From: Triops longicaudatus
Lineage: Eukaryota > Arthropoda > Branchiopoda > Notostraca > Triopsidae
Length of the DNA: 64,000 nt
NCBI GenBank assembly: GCA_022885665.1
Contig: JAGQDJ010000112.1
Location: forward strand, 170,163 to 234,162
Reading direction: 5' to 3'
Part shown: piece after piece, positions 26,501-37,373 of the stretch
How positions within the stretch are numbered: position 1 is the first letter of the stretch
Layout of the letters: each line of letters opens with the position of its first letter
Program-made: the position numbers and the translations under genes
The notes under the pieces: model-generated
Databases searched by the model: none
Told to the model about the DNA's origin: nothing
The model's input: only the letters and a program-made list of their open reading frames with translations

Positions 26501-29500
26501 AGGCGCAATTTGTTTTGCCCTTTTTGTGTTTTAAGTTGTGAACGTAAACGATGACAAGTATTGTCTTCAATAAACTCACGAACGTCAATAGGCTGTAAGT
26601 CTACGACGTCAAGAAAAAAAAACTTTTGCCTTTCTTCATTTATATTTGTTTGTTTTGCCTCATTTCTATTTCTACAGACATAACGCAGCCTTAAGGAACA
26701 ACTTACTTATACTGAGTTTTTTATGAGTGAATTCCTTTCCGTATTTGATGATTGCAACTACATTCTACGAAACTAATACAGAAAACTACCGCGTATTGTA
26801 CCAATTAAAAGAAAACTAAATCTATGGAAACTGTCACAAATCTGAACATAAAGGGGTTACGGAGCCTCCATTTCAGCAAAGTCATCTTTGTTATCTACAT
26901 CGAAGTGATCATTTAACGTATGCTTTATGAAACAGAAAGAGGGGTGTTTAAAACTGAATAATTATGGCTTTGTGCAACAAAAGAGAGACACCTTTGAGAA
27001 TTGGCAACTTGACAGTCGCAGTTAATGGATTGCTACTACTTCTTCATAACCAAATACAGTACGAAATCCACACTGTGCAACAACGCATACGAAAGACCAA
27101 ACGGTCAGCAAAGCCGCGTGTAGGTTGAAAATTTGGACAAGTTCACAGTCACGAGACCCAATTTTGGCGGCTATCCAAAGCTCAAACGAGGAAATTAAAA
27201 AGACTAACCGAAAGAAGACAAAGAAAGGCAAAAAAAATATCTTCACGTCTAGCTGTACTCGTAAGTAAAGTCAAGTTCTTTCATGTACAAGACAATGGAT
27301 AGACGGAGACGGAGATTTTGACGGCCTTATTCTTTATCAATAAACTACATAAGAAGGAAGCCAACAAGAGCTTTCATTCTTATTGCCACACCTTCAACAA
27401 GGTGCTAAAAGTCAACGAAAAAGAGCGGGTTATCTGGGCCCACGCATGTCACACCCTGTAAGTTATCCTTGTCTTTACTTTTGTTTTCTGATCGTGCAAG
27501 TAATGTCCCCAGAATCACGCCAACCAAATAGGTAACCGAAAAACAAGGCAACTCAGCCAAGAATTCTCAAGGTATTCAAGTAAACAGTTTTTACGTTTGA
27601 CGGGAGACTCACTATGAGTTAAGGAATCCGGTCCATTCACACGTACATCGAAAAAACACCTTGCATGAATTTACCAAACGCTAGCGAAACGACGAGTAGA
27701 TATTTTACTTTTTGGAATTTACTAAGAAGACAGTGTTGCTGGGGAACTTCAACATTCAAGAACTAACGAAACAAATGGCACGCTGTGAAAACTGCGTATG
27801 ACGCGAAAATAATTCTGAACTTTTCTTAAAAAAATATAATTACGAATTTTATATTTTGTTAATTTCTATTCAGAAAATTAACACTGCGAACTTGCCTCAA
27901 TCAACAACCTCCAATGCACGATTAATATCTTGGAATTCGGCAAATCTTAACTGAATTATACCAATATACATCACATAATTAAAATAGTTTCACACAGCAT
28001 TATATTAACTCGCACGCGTGTACACTGCTGCAAATTTGTAAGTTTATTTATGGAAATGAATATACGTTATACGTTACATATTCATACCATAAAAAATAAA
28101 AATGACGAAAATATTTTTCACCTACCTTAGGAACTTGTATCTGCAATTAGTTTCTTATAACGCTTTCTAAGTATACAGTACTTTAGAGATCTAAAAGTGA
28201 GTGACCGTCGTGTGAGCGTCAGGATCAATGATCTTTCAGAAACGAGACTCTAGCATGCCAATAACAGAAGCTCTACAAAAACGCTCAGAAAGAGAAAGCA
28301 AAGGCAGACAAGGAACCAACAGGTGCACAACTAAAATAATTTTCCTGTCTGAAAGAGATTATAGTTTTTCAAACATCTGCGAATCTCTTCATTTACTTTC
28401 CATCCATCATTTTCTCATTAGCCCAAAATTATTCCTCCTAGACGCAAACATTTTTCACAACATTATGTTAACTATTTTCACATTATTCCTAGCTGTAAGC
28501 GCGGCTTATTACTGTCCATTTTACTTCGAAAAGCACAAGACAGAACACACAAAGTAAACATCTATACGAACGAATGACTTGTCAGAGAACTAATAATAAA
28601 AAGTAAATAAAAAAACACGAATTAAGTATTTTTATTATATCGACAAAACTTAATGTACTTTCGAGGTTTCACACGCAGTGACAAAATGTGTCTTGTCCCG
28701 TTAACACTTCCTGGTATGGTAAACGCACTAAGTATTCGGCAAACAGCATTTATCACAAGAATCGCAAACCTATTTCGTTTGACAACGCCGTCACTTATTT
28801 TAAGCTTCTGTTTTCATTCTCATTAAGTCTTTTTTATTTTCTACACTTGTTTACCGTGATTACTTGTTTACCGTGATTATTACCATTCTATATTTTCTAC
28901 TTCGTATTACCCGATTTTCTCATACGCGTTTCGACATACGCTATCCACATATAACAAGGGTCGTGGTATTCAGCAGTAACAAACGGTTTTTCCAACAGCC
29001 CTGTAGCGTCTAGTACCCGACCAGTGTTATATTTTAAGCCAATAGCTACCGCACACAGTACCAAGCCCGAGAAAAACGGATAAGCCAATAAGTATGCCCA
29101 ATTTTGCAGATTTTTTACTCATTGTAGCTGTGCTTGTCTTGTCAGTGCTTTCGACTTTATTACCACGTGCTGTTAGCACAACACCTTAGACGTGCAGCTC
29201 CCACGGTGGGAGCTCTCATTGTTCACTGCCGTATCCCTGCTTATTTCTTTTCATCTAGAACATGAACGTTATCCTCACGTAAAATTGTAATTTTTCTCTT
29301 GGTTTAAACTGGCGCTAAATCGTTGTTAACGACACATTTAAATCGTATTTCTCTTTACTTAAACAATTTGTCGCATACTCCGAACTAGCTCACAGAAAGA
29401 AAAAGACACCTAGCATTCCTCCCTTGATTTGCCATGCGACACACTGACTCAATAATTTTATGTACTATTTAACGCTATAAAATTCGCTGAGCTCGCGAAA

Positions 29501-32500
29501 TTCTGGTTGGCAAAGAGACCAGATATGAACACGAGGCAAGGAAGTATGCGGTTTCCATAACTCAACGGAAACACGAGAGGCTGCTTCACGCTCTCGAGAA
29601 CACGATAAGACACTTGAAAGAAACTTGAAAAATACAAGAAAAAAGGTACCATTTTGTAAGCCTCTTTCCACGTTTCCACATCTTCGCAATTTATATTCTA
29701 CCTCTTGCATTTTTCTCCACTTTTTCTGGTGTGTCGTTCCTGTCACGAATCCTGCGGTTGGAGGGAAATGACCCTGTTCTTAACCATAAATGGTCAAAAG
29801 TTCGAAGGCTGAGCAAGATCGGCCTGTATGTCCATCTTACATGGATGTTTTCTTCTGTTTTTGCTGAGAAAGCGAAAGGAAACAAGAGGAAAGAAGCTAA
29901 TCAACGCTATTAAACGCATCCCGAAACCACGCTGCAAAAGCTATCTTAACAATTCGCTATGAACATGTACAAGTCTAATCGTCCTTCTCCACAAACCTCG
30001 CGCTTCCTGTCAAGATTTTTTCCTAAAATGGTTACGTAATAATGAAACCCACGTATTTTTGAATGCCACACTAAAAAAAATGAGAACGTCTACAAAATTG
30101 TACAAGTTCCGCAGGTCTGCACTGCAAACCTAAACTCAAGTTTAACAGTAAGATTTAGTAATGACAAGCGGAAAGGAAATGGCACATAAGCGTGTTTTGA
30201 AGGAATGCAATTCAAAGAGAGAGGTAAAAACGCGAAAGTTTGCGATTTTCAAGCAATTATTTACGGATTCGCCACCAGCTGCTGATTTGGGCGCCGGGAA
30301 AAAACTATGTCAAGGTAACCTGAACGCTCCGGAGCTTTCCCTTTTAAGGCAACAAACTTCTTCCCCAGGGTTACAAGCGCTTGATTCCAAAGTTTTACCC
30401 ACCCTAGAACACTTAAATGACTTTATAGCGATTCTACTTAGGAGTATTCTAAAACAATTTGCCAAACTTGCTTTACGACAGTTACCTTCTGCAAAGGAAG
30501 GAGAGAAAAACACGTAAAATGAAAGAAAAAGGGGTACACGCCCTGGATTACCGCTATTTCCGGTGTGGTTCGAAAATCTCCTTTTCCACATTGGTGATAC
30601 GCCGTGAGAATTTTTAAAGCAGATAGAGTTTTTTGAAAATATTACTTGATTAATTAATTAGAGGTAATTTATTACTTAGCTAACCACTAAACTACCTTTG
30701 AACCGCGAAATGTGCAAGTTATGCTGTTTTATAGGAGAGACCATATAATGAAATCTAATACGCTTAGAGCTCAACTGGAGAGAGTTTACAAAGTAGTTAA
30801 TTGCTTAAAGCTGGTGGACCTTTACATGAATTATGTGTCAAGACTGCTATTACGTCAAGATTGATGCGTAACCCGAGAAAGCTAAATAAACCACACTAAA
30901 CTACCCTAGTCTACCAAAGTCCTACAAAAATAGGAATGAATCACGACTGTGTGGTTTCTTAGTTTGATTACTTATTTTTTTGTCGACACTCAAGTGTTAC
31001 CATCCAGGATCTTAAGCATATACATTTTATGGGATTTGCTCAGACGAGGTAATTTTCCCTAATTACGCGAAACAGTAAACTGCACAATTCTTACCAGTGA
31101 CTCAAACAAAACTAATTATCAAATGATTCATATTAGTGCTTGAAATAATTCATTCATTTTAAATTTTATGAAGTCATAAAATGCACTACAATATAAAAGT
31201 TCCAAAGGCGTGAAATGTTAGTAATACAACAATGAAAATAACCTTAACATTCAAAAGCGCCTGTTTCGTTTGATTTTGTTTTATTAATATTCTCCCTCTC
31301 GAATTTTGCTCATACAACTCTCAATTGGTGCCTATTTCAGCCCCGCTACCAAAAACTGGTTCGCCCACATACAGGACGATTAGATTCAATAGCCGGTGTA
31401 ACCAGTTTCCAGCCAGGGGCACCAAAATTCCACACGTACTCAAGCAAATAACACACCACAACTCCATTTTTTAACATTGTACTTTTCGCAACTAAGTAAA
31501 AATTTTTAATACATACTCGTAAAACTCCATTACTCTTAAACCGTCTACGTGCAACGCCCTTTGGGGAAAACATCTAAACAACAGTCTCGATTGGAACTCG
31601 AGGAGTCATTGAAACCCGCTTGCAGAAGCCTAGTGATGACACAGCAACCGAAGATTCCGACTTTCACAACGTAGGCAGCTTATACCATTTGCTCTTCCCC
31701 AAGATAACTCTTGGTAAGCCATGACGTAAGCTCCACAAATTTCTTCAGCCCAAGCGGATTCAATTAAATTTTTTTCCACTTCCTCCGCCATTTGCTATAC
31801 GTAGGGATGCTGCATTTAAAAAATCTCACGACCTTTATTGTAAACTGTAAGTTCCTTGTGTGAATTCGCTTATCACTCAATGCAAAGTATAATCATATTA
31901 TTTATCGTCTAATGTAACTAGTATGACCCTTGTAACTTGATAACAAGATTATTTTTCACAAAGGATTGATGTAACAATATCTGGAAAGTTAAGATATGAT
32001 GTAACCCTTTTTTGGGCCTGATTAGCTCTTTTAGCGAACTCAGAAGTTACAATTAATTTTTCCGGTGTGTATCAAATGCATTCCCCGCCCCCAGGGTATA
32101 GAGATCAGGGCCTAAAGGACGCTACCACAATTTCTGGAGCCTAAATCCTGATGAAAAGTCAACATGTCTCTGGTTTCCAAAGCACGTGACGGCGCATCTG
32201 AAATCGTACAATTTAAGCAGAAATTTTATCCTGATGACTGAGTATTTAAAGTTCGAGAGGCTGATAAGCGAAAAACCTGGCTGAGAAGGCCAAATTTTGA
32301 AGAACGGAGCCGAAGAAAGGAAATGAGCACTCACCGATGTTGACGATACGGATCCCTTCGTCTTGCTCGAGGAACTTGAGAGCCACGGACACATTTTCCA
32401 ACTTTTGGGACCGGAACGTAGGCTTCTTGTTGTGCTTGGGGAGTTTTTTGCCGGAAAGCGTTTGGACTAAAGCAATGAGATTCAGCCCATCGGACAAATC

Positions 32501-32755
32501 CGTTTCCAAGTTGCCGACGAAACGCTCGACGGTTTTCAAATGCTCGTTGACCCAACGAGTGAAGGTATTTTGCTGAATCTTTTTCCACTGGGCATCTTCA
32601 GCCAGATCGCGCTCGGTGGCCACCATTTCGGCATCGGGGTCGGATCCCGACTGTTGCTGTTGTTGGTGTAAAGCATGTTCGGCAGCCGCGGCCGCGGCTG
32701 CGGCGATTGCCGAACCTGCTTCAGCCCACGTTGGACCCTCCCCGTGTGGATTCAT
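2108..32755 (-). CDS. FLN (cheerio/FLNA-C orthologue): Filamin (actin crosslinker), complete, 37 coding exons
   Basis: Filamin dimers crosslink cortical actin and scaffold integrins and signalling proteins. Exons, 5' to 3': 32755-32335, 26051-25910, 25812-25703, 25620-25523, 25357-25230, 24769-24631, 24536-24296, 23935-23735, 23633-23496, 23273-22825, 22647-22432, 22361-22199, 22125-21901, 21660-21058, 20666-20487, 20248-20084, 19939-19767, 19701-19545, 19107-18978, 18802-18646, 18572-18405, 18315-18179, 17815-17680, 7764-7641, 6589-6449, 6328-6200, 6121-5948, 5856-5692, 5609-5406, 4963-4682, 4553-4389, 4214-3975, 3466-3273, 3151-2926, 2847-2632, 2577-2374, 2295-2108. All junctions are GT/AG and all phases match, totalling 7329 nt (2442 residues plus stop). 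Order: CH1-CH2 (about 40-275), repeats 1-6, 8, 9, 11-15 by human numbering, hinge 1 (about 1560-1595), repeats 16-23, hinge 2 (about 2313-2347), repeat 24. No break was seen. The start is the first ATG ahead of the conserved ATERDLAEDAQWKKIQ block. Exon ends rest on reading splice signals and homology, not on transcripts. Confidence 0.96.
2632..6589 (-). CDS. FLN: Filamin exons 25-35: repeats 16-23 (mechanosensing rod 2)
   Basis: Eleven exons (6589-6449, 6328-6200, 6121-5948, 5856-5692, 5609-5406, 4963-4682, 4553-4389, 4214-3975, 3466-3273, 3151-2926, 2847-2632) encode repeats 16-23. Paired-domain features are retained: EVKMPSG for repeat 16; GLSLAVEGPSKAEI, GLSLSVEGPSKAEI and SLAISVEGPSKAEI for the ligand-binding repeats 17, 19 and 21; and long basic linkers (EGRKRN..., ERIKKQREAV) replacing the first strand of repeats 18 and 20. 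In vertebrates these linkers mask the integrin-binding faces of repeats 19 and 21 until force is applied. Repeat 23 ends in GSPFRVPCKG. Confidence 0.94.
3467..3974. other. Filamin intron 32
   Basis: This 508-bp intron separates exons for repeats 21 and 22. I see no conserved coding potential in it. Other filamin introns over 300 bp, likewise empty apart from short chance ORFs, are 4964-5405, 17816-18178, 19108-19544, 20667-21057 and 23936-24295. Confidence 0.7.
6590..7640. other. Filamin intron 24 (between hinge 1 and repeat 16)
   Basis: This 1.05-kb AT-rich intron has no recognisable exon or repeat. Confidence 0.65.
7641..7764 (-). CDS. FLN: Filamin exon 24: hinge 1
   Basis: This 124-bp exon is isolated, 9.9 kb from exon 23. 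It encodes a charged, glutamine- and histidine-rich hinge ending in YRPVELHNIPLPTTGGHVT, which matches the human segment around LRPFDLVIPF...GEIT before repeat 16. The donor is ACAG|gtaaaa. I chose the acceptor gagcag|ACA because it is the only nearby AG that gives phase 0 (from exon 23) and avoids an in-frame TGA; CAG|ACA three bases earlier also fits. Its length of 1 mod 3 is exactly what the flanking exons require. A longer ORF on the opposite strand is a shadow. Confidence 0.85.
8401..8419 (+). repeat. G-rich tract in filamin intron 23
   Basis: Runs of six and seven G separated by a single A follow a T run. On the minus strand this is a C-rich tract. It could form a quadruplex-like structure but is short. 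Confidence 0.7.
11139..11669 (-). CDS. Candidate ORF / alternative first exon inside filamin intron 23
   Basis: From an ATG at 11669-11667 an uninterrupted frame of about 176 codons runs to 11139, in a segment clearly richer in GC and CpG than the AT-rich DNA around it. I recognise no domain. The sequence is serine-, asparagine- and proline-rich, with five consecutive asparagines, NPAFQAPKTTTFVRS and WPPWPRRMDSGFRK. Donor-like sites after CGA AAG (gttaat) and farther on after TAC (gtaaag) are both in phase 0, which is the phase of the hinge-1 exon at 7764. It could therefore be the first exon of a short filamin. The opposite strand is also open for over 120 codons, as expected for any GC-rich patch, so chance remains possible. 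Confidence 0.25.
   Translation of the reverse strand: MIIQKCAVSSPSWKSNNNNNSNATYARPSVITPSHSRNYWTSARSSVSKASEPSRTKEPTNQSGQVTNILRGNYSNVASAKNPAFQAPKTTTFVRSISFLIPPVAEPTFPFVEEVQNAKLSIRWPPWPRRMDSGFRKVNTKLCLLQKNVLTIKLGSKWSYVKNQMKYSVNIKLLII
17680..20666 (-). CDS. FLN: Filamin exons 15-23: repeats 11-15
   Basis: Nine exons (20666-20487, 20248-20084, 19939-19767, 19701-19545, 19107-18978, 18802-18646, 18572-18405, 18315-18179, 17815-17680) finish rod 1. Conserved segments include TEFTVDTRAVPKRPGD (repeat 11), AFGPGLEHGIVNQPNVFTIE (repeat 12), VKVSGPGVSSKGISASIPTD (repeat 14) and the divergent repeat 15 with DIDIEDNGDGTFSIYYT. A counterpart of human repeat 10 appears to be absent. Exon 23 ends in phase 0, right at the end of repeat 15. 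Confidence 0.92.
21058..23273 (-). CDS. FLN: Filamin exons 10-14: repeats 3-9
   Basis: Exons 23273-22825, 22647-22432, 22361-22199, 22125-21901 and 21660-21058 encode the rest of repeat 3 and repeats 4, 5, 6, 8 and 9 (human numbering). Examples are VAYGPGLEGGIVGYPALF (repeat 4), VFGPGVENGVK (repeat 6) and KAFGPGLSGGPVNKPAEF (repeat 9). Exon 13 passes directly from the end of a repeat-6-like domain to the start of a repeat-8-like domain (VDVSKVKVDGLEP), so no counterpart of human repeat 7 is present. Exon 14, at 603 bp, is the longest of the gene. Confidence 0.92.
23496..24769 (-). CDS. FLN: Filamin exons 6-9: repeats 1-3 (first half)
   Basis: Exons 24769-24631, 24536-24296, 23935-23735 and 23633-23496 encode immunoglobulin-like repeats 1 and 2 and the start of repeat 3. 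Signature strands are RAYGPGVEPTGPVVGAPA, KVTASGPGLEPEG, GRDVPKSPFIVKVEG and ASGRGLQPSGVRVKD. The GRGLQP motif is a filamin repeat-3 hallmark. These repeats form the proximal part of rod 1. Confidence 0.93.
24770..25229. other. Filamin intron 5 (hosts the 15-nt microexon)
   Basis: This 460-bp intron separates the actin-binding domain from repeat 1. Apart from the microexon at 25081-25095 with its long pyrimidine tract, I see nothing in it. Confidence 0.7.
25081..25095 (-). CDS. FLN: Probable 15-nt filamin microexon between exons 5 and 6
   Basis: On the minus strand a long pyrimidine tract ends in ...gatattccag, followed by 15 GC-rich bases ending CCGAG and then a donor, gtatga. Inserted between exon 5 (which ends in AG of a split codon) and exon 6 (which starts with G), it keeps the frame and adds five residues, changing NPN-RVRA to NPN-SPAPP-RVRA. 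That is a proline-rich extension of the flexible linker between CH2 and repeat 1. It may be constitutive or regulated; only transcripts can tell. If included, the protein is about 2447 residues. Confidence 0.6.
25230..26051 (-). CDS. FLN: Filamin exons 2-5: end of CH1, CH2 and linker
   Basis: Four exons (26051-25910, 25812-25703, 25620-25523, 25357-25230) complete the actin-binding domain. Exon 2 carries the highly conserved [20 protein letters not shown] helix of CH1. Exons 3 and 4 hold CH2 (RAVGALVDAVAPGLCPDW, DDWLRIPQ). Exon 5 carries EEIVNPNVDELSMMTYLSQY and the linker PGAPLRPRTNPNR leading into repeat 1. Introns here are about 90-165 bp. Similarity to human filamin is strong enough that I have no doubt about the domain. 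Confidence 0.94.
26125..26199. repeat. 16-bp tandem repeat, about 4.6 copies
   Basis: The unit CTACCATATCCTCGTC occurs four times with single-base variation, followed by a partial fifth copy. It lies in filamin intron 1, only about 75 bp from the acceptor of exon 2. Confidence 0.9.
29196..29214. repeat. Short perfect palindrome
   Basis: AGCTCCCAC and its exact reverse complement are separated by one G. It sits in filamin intron 1 with no associated feature. Confidence 0.8.
32335..32755 (-). CDS. FLN: Filamin exon 1: start codon, N-terminal tail, CH1
   Basis: The ATG at 32755-32753 opens a short tail containing an alanine run and a QQQQQ run, then the actin-binding CH1 domain. Recognisable blocks are ATERDLAEDAQWKKIQ, FTRWVNEHL and LSDGLNLIALVQTLSGKKL. 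The exon ends after GTC AAC ATC G with donor gtgagt. Upstream, the frame stays open as far as a GTG codon at 32803 but without another ATG. A 3' splice-site-like cttccaacag at about 32840-32849 (minus strand) suggests that this exon may begin near 32839 and that a non-coding first exon lies farther upstream. GC content is higher here than in the flanks, partly because of the alanine codons. Confidence 0.93.
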
Positions 32756-34389
32756 GGCTTGTATTTTGGTTTCCTCTTGCGCTTTGCACTTGTTACAAAC
32801 CACGCCCCGAAGTCCTCTTGTTGATTCCCCGCACGCAACCTGTTGGAAGTAACGAGAGTTGGGTTACAAATCACGGTCCTTGGCATTTCATAGGCAAAGG
32901 GTACGAAAAGATCCTGCAAGACGGCAATTGGTAATCTCGTCTTCCCCAGGGCTTGAGGGTCGTCAAGGATGCACAGAAACGAAAAGCTGTGTAAACAGGG
33001 GAAGAAAAAAAAGGCTCGGAGACTGCGTGGGATTCATTCAAACATATATGGATGCTTTTCAAGCGGTAAAGACCCTTTTAAGGTCATAATTTGTTTGACT
33101 GAGCAACACCTGTGTTGGCGTTGGTGTGAAGGTTGCTTGCAAGTCACGTCTAATTCGGTTAGACGACGAAATCTGGTGTGCACTTTACTAACTGACGGCA
33201 GCCGAACTTCAGCTCGAAACAATGAAAAAGTCTATCCGACAAAATTGTCCTATATGTTGCAGAAAGCTAAGCATAATCAATATCAAGTGATATTCCGTAA
33301 GCAGATAAGAAAATACAGTATAAGAGGCGAAAATTAACACTAATTCGCAAAGAGACCTGTATAGTAAATCTACTGCAAGCGAAATTCACCACGTGACAAC
33401 AACTTGAGCTAATACACCTTAGTATGGTAACTTGTACCTGTGTAGACTACGTGTGTTGATCAACAATAAAAACGACAAAACATGACAACAATGAAATTGA
33501 CCTGTGGATGAATATTCTTTGCGTTGAAAATACAGTTCGGTATATTTTTTTTCCCTCTCTGCGTCGTCGTGCTGTATTTGAATTTGACGGTGAATCAATT
33601 TGTCTTTGTTCGGGGAAACGCCACATTCATATTTTTGTTAATGCTAAGCGCAATTGCACTTTAAACTGCTACTACTCTTAAGTTATAAAACAAAATTACT
33701 GGGAAATTATTAACATTACATTAATTAATTTTAAAACAAAAACAATAGAAATTGTAGAAAGCTGTTTCTAAAACAGAATACTGATAAATTTATTAAGAAA
33801 AATCGACATATCTAAGCTAATTAGCAAAAGTATAAAAAATCTGCTGTCTTTTATTGTCTTCATTGAACGTCGCCCACACGCGACGGCAGATTTTCACTCG
33901 AGATTTTAAAACATTTGGTATGCTTTTACGTTGTTTTTAAAGTAATATCGGGCATTCATAAAGATTACTGACCAGAAGGAATTATTATTAAAGAAAACTC
34001 ATTAGAACTTGTTTATATATTCATCTTAGCTTTGGCGCCAGAATGTTCAACTTACCTAACTGTATAAATAGAACTTCATATGATGCAATGCAGCTTTCCG
34101 AAGCTCCCCGAGTCTGAATAAACCATTTAGCTCTCTCTTGGTAAATAAACATAATATAATCGAGATGCAACCTACTTTACGTGAAACAACGAAAATAATA
34201 GTTCTATTTGAGCTGGAACTTTATAATACTTTCCGATATTATCGAACCACAATTGTAAAACGAAACGACAATGAAACCTAATATGTAGTGGCGAATCTTG
34301 TAAAACTCAACTGTGTGTCGTAGGCCTACTAATTCCAAATCTTCGCATTGGCTACTAGGTACTTATCTATTATACGCCCAGTCAACTTC

Positions 34390-34462
34390 TAGGTTAGGAT
34401 AGGTTTGGTAGGTTAGGTTACGTTCAGATAGGTTAGGTTAGGTGGAGTTAGGTTAAGCTAGG
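34390..34462 (+). repeat. Degenerate TTAGG (telomere-type) repeats
   Basis: Several GGTTA/TTAGG units, including GGTTAGGTTA runs, are interspersed with variant spacers. TTAGG is the ancestral arthropod telomere repeat, and dispersed GGTTAGGTTAGG stretches are frequent in arthropod genomes. This supports, but does not prove, an arthropod source. Confidence 0.85.
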
Positions 34463-37373
34463 CCGTGTTTTCACATTAGAGGCGCCTAAAGCTAAAATAA
34501 ATGGATGGAAAAGCTGTAAGTGTAATGATAATCTGTTTTTTAATTTAACCCTGTTTTGTGCAAAAATGGTCGCATTTTTCATAAAGTTCTTACTAATCTT
34601 ACTTTCTCTACTCTCTATTGAAGTTCATTAGTGCAAAAGTTTCATTAAAAAATCTATCAGTTTTGGAAAACGGCGACTAAAATAGCGCACTAATCTTACA
34701 GGGCGTATAATAGATAAGAGCCGGCTTCTATTATTCATACGCAATAATGCTATGTTTGTTTATTAAATGTTTTGTTTCTAGTGAAGAACGTGCGAAAATT
34801 GTTATTTCTGTTTCCTCGCAAGCAGTGAAACAAAGCAACGGCTTTCGTTTCACGGAATTCCTCAGTAGCTTTATCTAAACTAGTCCTCGGATTCTCGAGT
34901 GGCTTATGGACAGGGAGTCTGTTGAGTTTACACAAGAGGCAAGCAATAGCACGTGGGAGTTCAAAGACAAAAAAAGCAACAAGCAAAAGCAAAGCCTTCT
35001 CAAACGCCGGTTGTTTTGGCTTCTTCCCATCTACTCGTGCTTCCCTATGTCCGCCAACTTCACCACCTTCCGTGACCCCACCCCGCCCTCCTTTCTACCC
35101 CCGTTCATCTTCTTCGTCACAGGCTAAATATGCTCACACGTCCACAAGAAGCCAACTGTTACCACATCACTAAAAAATCCCAGCCCAATATAATAGTGAC
35201 TTCGGCCAAGGTAAAAGAGCTACTAATTATCCTCCCTATCTTACAAGCTTTTCTTCTTCCTCTCCAAAAAGTCACTCGCCAGTTATCAAGTCACCTGTGA
35301 AAATTATCCTCCGGCACGCATTTAAACTGCACATAATTTGCCTAGGGTACTTCCTGTACTTGCAGTATTTGACAAGAAATACATTGGGGTGAAAATAACC
35401 GCAAAATTTTCTCACCGAAAAATCGCTAAAAAGCTGACGCAAAACGAACTTTCACAATGAAAAATCCTATATAGTGCGGCTTTAGATCACTGCGCGATAC
35501 TCCCGACTGACTCGGGTCACGTCTCGACAAGGACTGAAGGCGTTATAGGGACGTTTTCTTCTCTGGTAAAGAGACGCTCAAGACTGGAAGAAAATAAAAA
35601 GGCCCAATCGTACCTGTGTCGGGTATTCACAAATGCAAGTTTCCAAAGATTGAGGACGCGACTTAAGACGAATAAGGTACGTACACAAGCCACACGACAC
35701 AAAAACACTATATTGTGAGGGACTTTTCTTGATGTGTTAAGCTTGGTTTAAGTTTTGAGTCTTGGGAATGAATGCTCGTATTTGAAGCTTTGCTGTGAGT
35801 TTTTGCGTCGTCTGCGAAGATGGGGAGATCGTACTTTAGGAAAAGGGCTAAATTTAGAAGCCCCCTTAGTTCCTTTACGGGGGCGTTTGCATTCTTGAAG
35901 TCGCGTTGGCTGGCAAACAGCAATGTAGTGTTACGGAACCGAATTGCAGGCTGTTGATACGTTTTCTTCTCTGATGATTCATCCCGCGCCCTTCAGGAAC
36001 TTCTCCAGACTCTTCTTGTCCCGTTTATCGGTCTTACGTTGACCCCCTCTCCAACAGCAGTTTCCTTTACCTGCCCATTTATAGACAATAATTCGCCAAG
36101 TTTCAAAACTTGGTCAACAACTTCCATATACCGGTTACTCGCACCTATGCTCCGAGGTTATCGCTAGGATAGAATGAAACGTGCCAAGTCCAAATACGGA
36201 GCGAAGCTTTCCGTAAGGGGATTCCTTGGAATTTGACTAATTTCCCCAGGATGACTTATATCAGTTTCACATTTTTGGCTCATTCTTCCGAAGTCGGTTG
36301 AAACTGGAGTCATAAACTGTGAAACTGGGCTAAATGGAACCGGAAAGGCGAACATAATGTTCACCCTATTGTAGTCTTGGTGATGGCCTATCAGCTTGAC
36401 AGAGAACTTCTCAACGTTGTTTAAAAGGGAGAGAGGGATAAGAGTTGGGGATTAGGGCAAAAACAGGTTTGATTTTCTAAACTCCTTCTATAAGTTATAA
36501 TGTATTTTCTTTATTTTAGTCTTGTCTATAGGAAAAAAAAAAATCCAAAACAACCATATGAGCTTGAGCTTTATTGGCCTACTTGCGACCCGAAGACTTC
36601 CAAAAAGGACTTTCACCCCTTAAAGTTCGTCCCGTTAAGCGCGTAACACTCAGCGGAATACGTTTTCTGTCTTTTCTCCTGCGTGAAGAGGGGAGAAAAA
36701 AATGAGACAATACCGCATGACGCAGCCTGTCTTACCCGTGGAGAAAAACCATTTGGCAACCATAAAGCACCCCGAAGAAAGCTAAAAACGCTTTCCGACT
36801 CCAGCATGACTGTGCTTACGAAGATTAGTGGAAAACTAGAAAAACATAGAACTTACCAGACTCGGTTAAAGTCGAGTGCCTTATAAGGCATTGATATTTC
36901 CTTCCGATCTTTGCATAACAAACGAGAACACAGTACATTTTCACTAAGCGCGGACTTTCTCTCCGCGGTACCTGTCTTTTCCAAGACCAACTCTCGACTT
37001 ATGCGGGATTTCCCTGTGTCGCTCTAATCGTATCTCAGATACGCGGGGTAGTTAAGTAAAAGCTACCGCATATAACAAGTATCGTAGTTTCTACACATTA
37101 CCATGCGCATCCATAACTCCTCGGTACGTTTTGATACAGTTGGAAATTTGTCCCATTTTTGCCGAAAATTACGCGAAACGCGGCGTTGTAACTCAAAATT
37201 ATAGACTCTTGCTTACGTCCGACATAAGTTAAAAATATGTTGGCTCTAAAAAGCGAAATTTCGAAGTACTAAAGCAGATTCGCTGCAGTAGAAGACCGAT
37301 GTGGCAAGTCATGTCGAATAGGCAGCACATAACTTCTGTGATTTGGAATATTCTTTGAAGGCTTCCAGTAGCG

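Larger units (their letters stand above)
26052..32334. other. 6.3-kb filamin intron 1
   Basis: This long intron splits CH1 between exons 1 and 2. It holds a 16-bp tandem repeat (26125-26199), a short hairpin palindrome (29196-29214) and several chance-length ORFs on both strands, the longest 118 codons (30161-30517, plus). None resembles a known protein. Confidence 0.8.

Noticed and set aside
32969..33337. 122-codon plus-strand ORF just upstream of filamin
   Set aside because: Irregular composition, no recognisable motif, and no promoter or splice context; probably chance.
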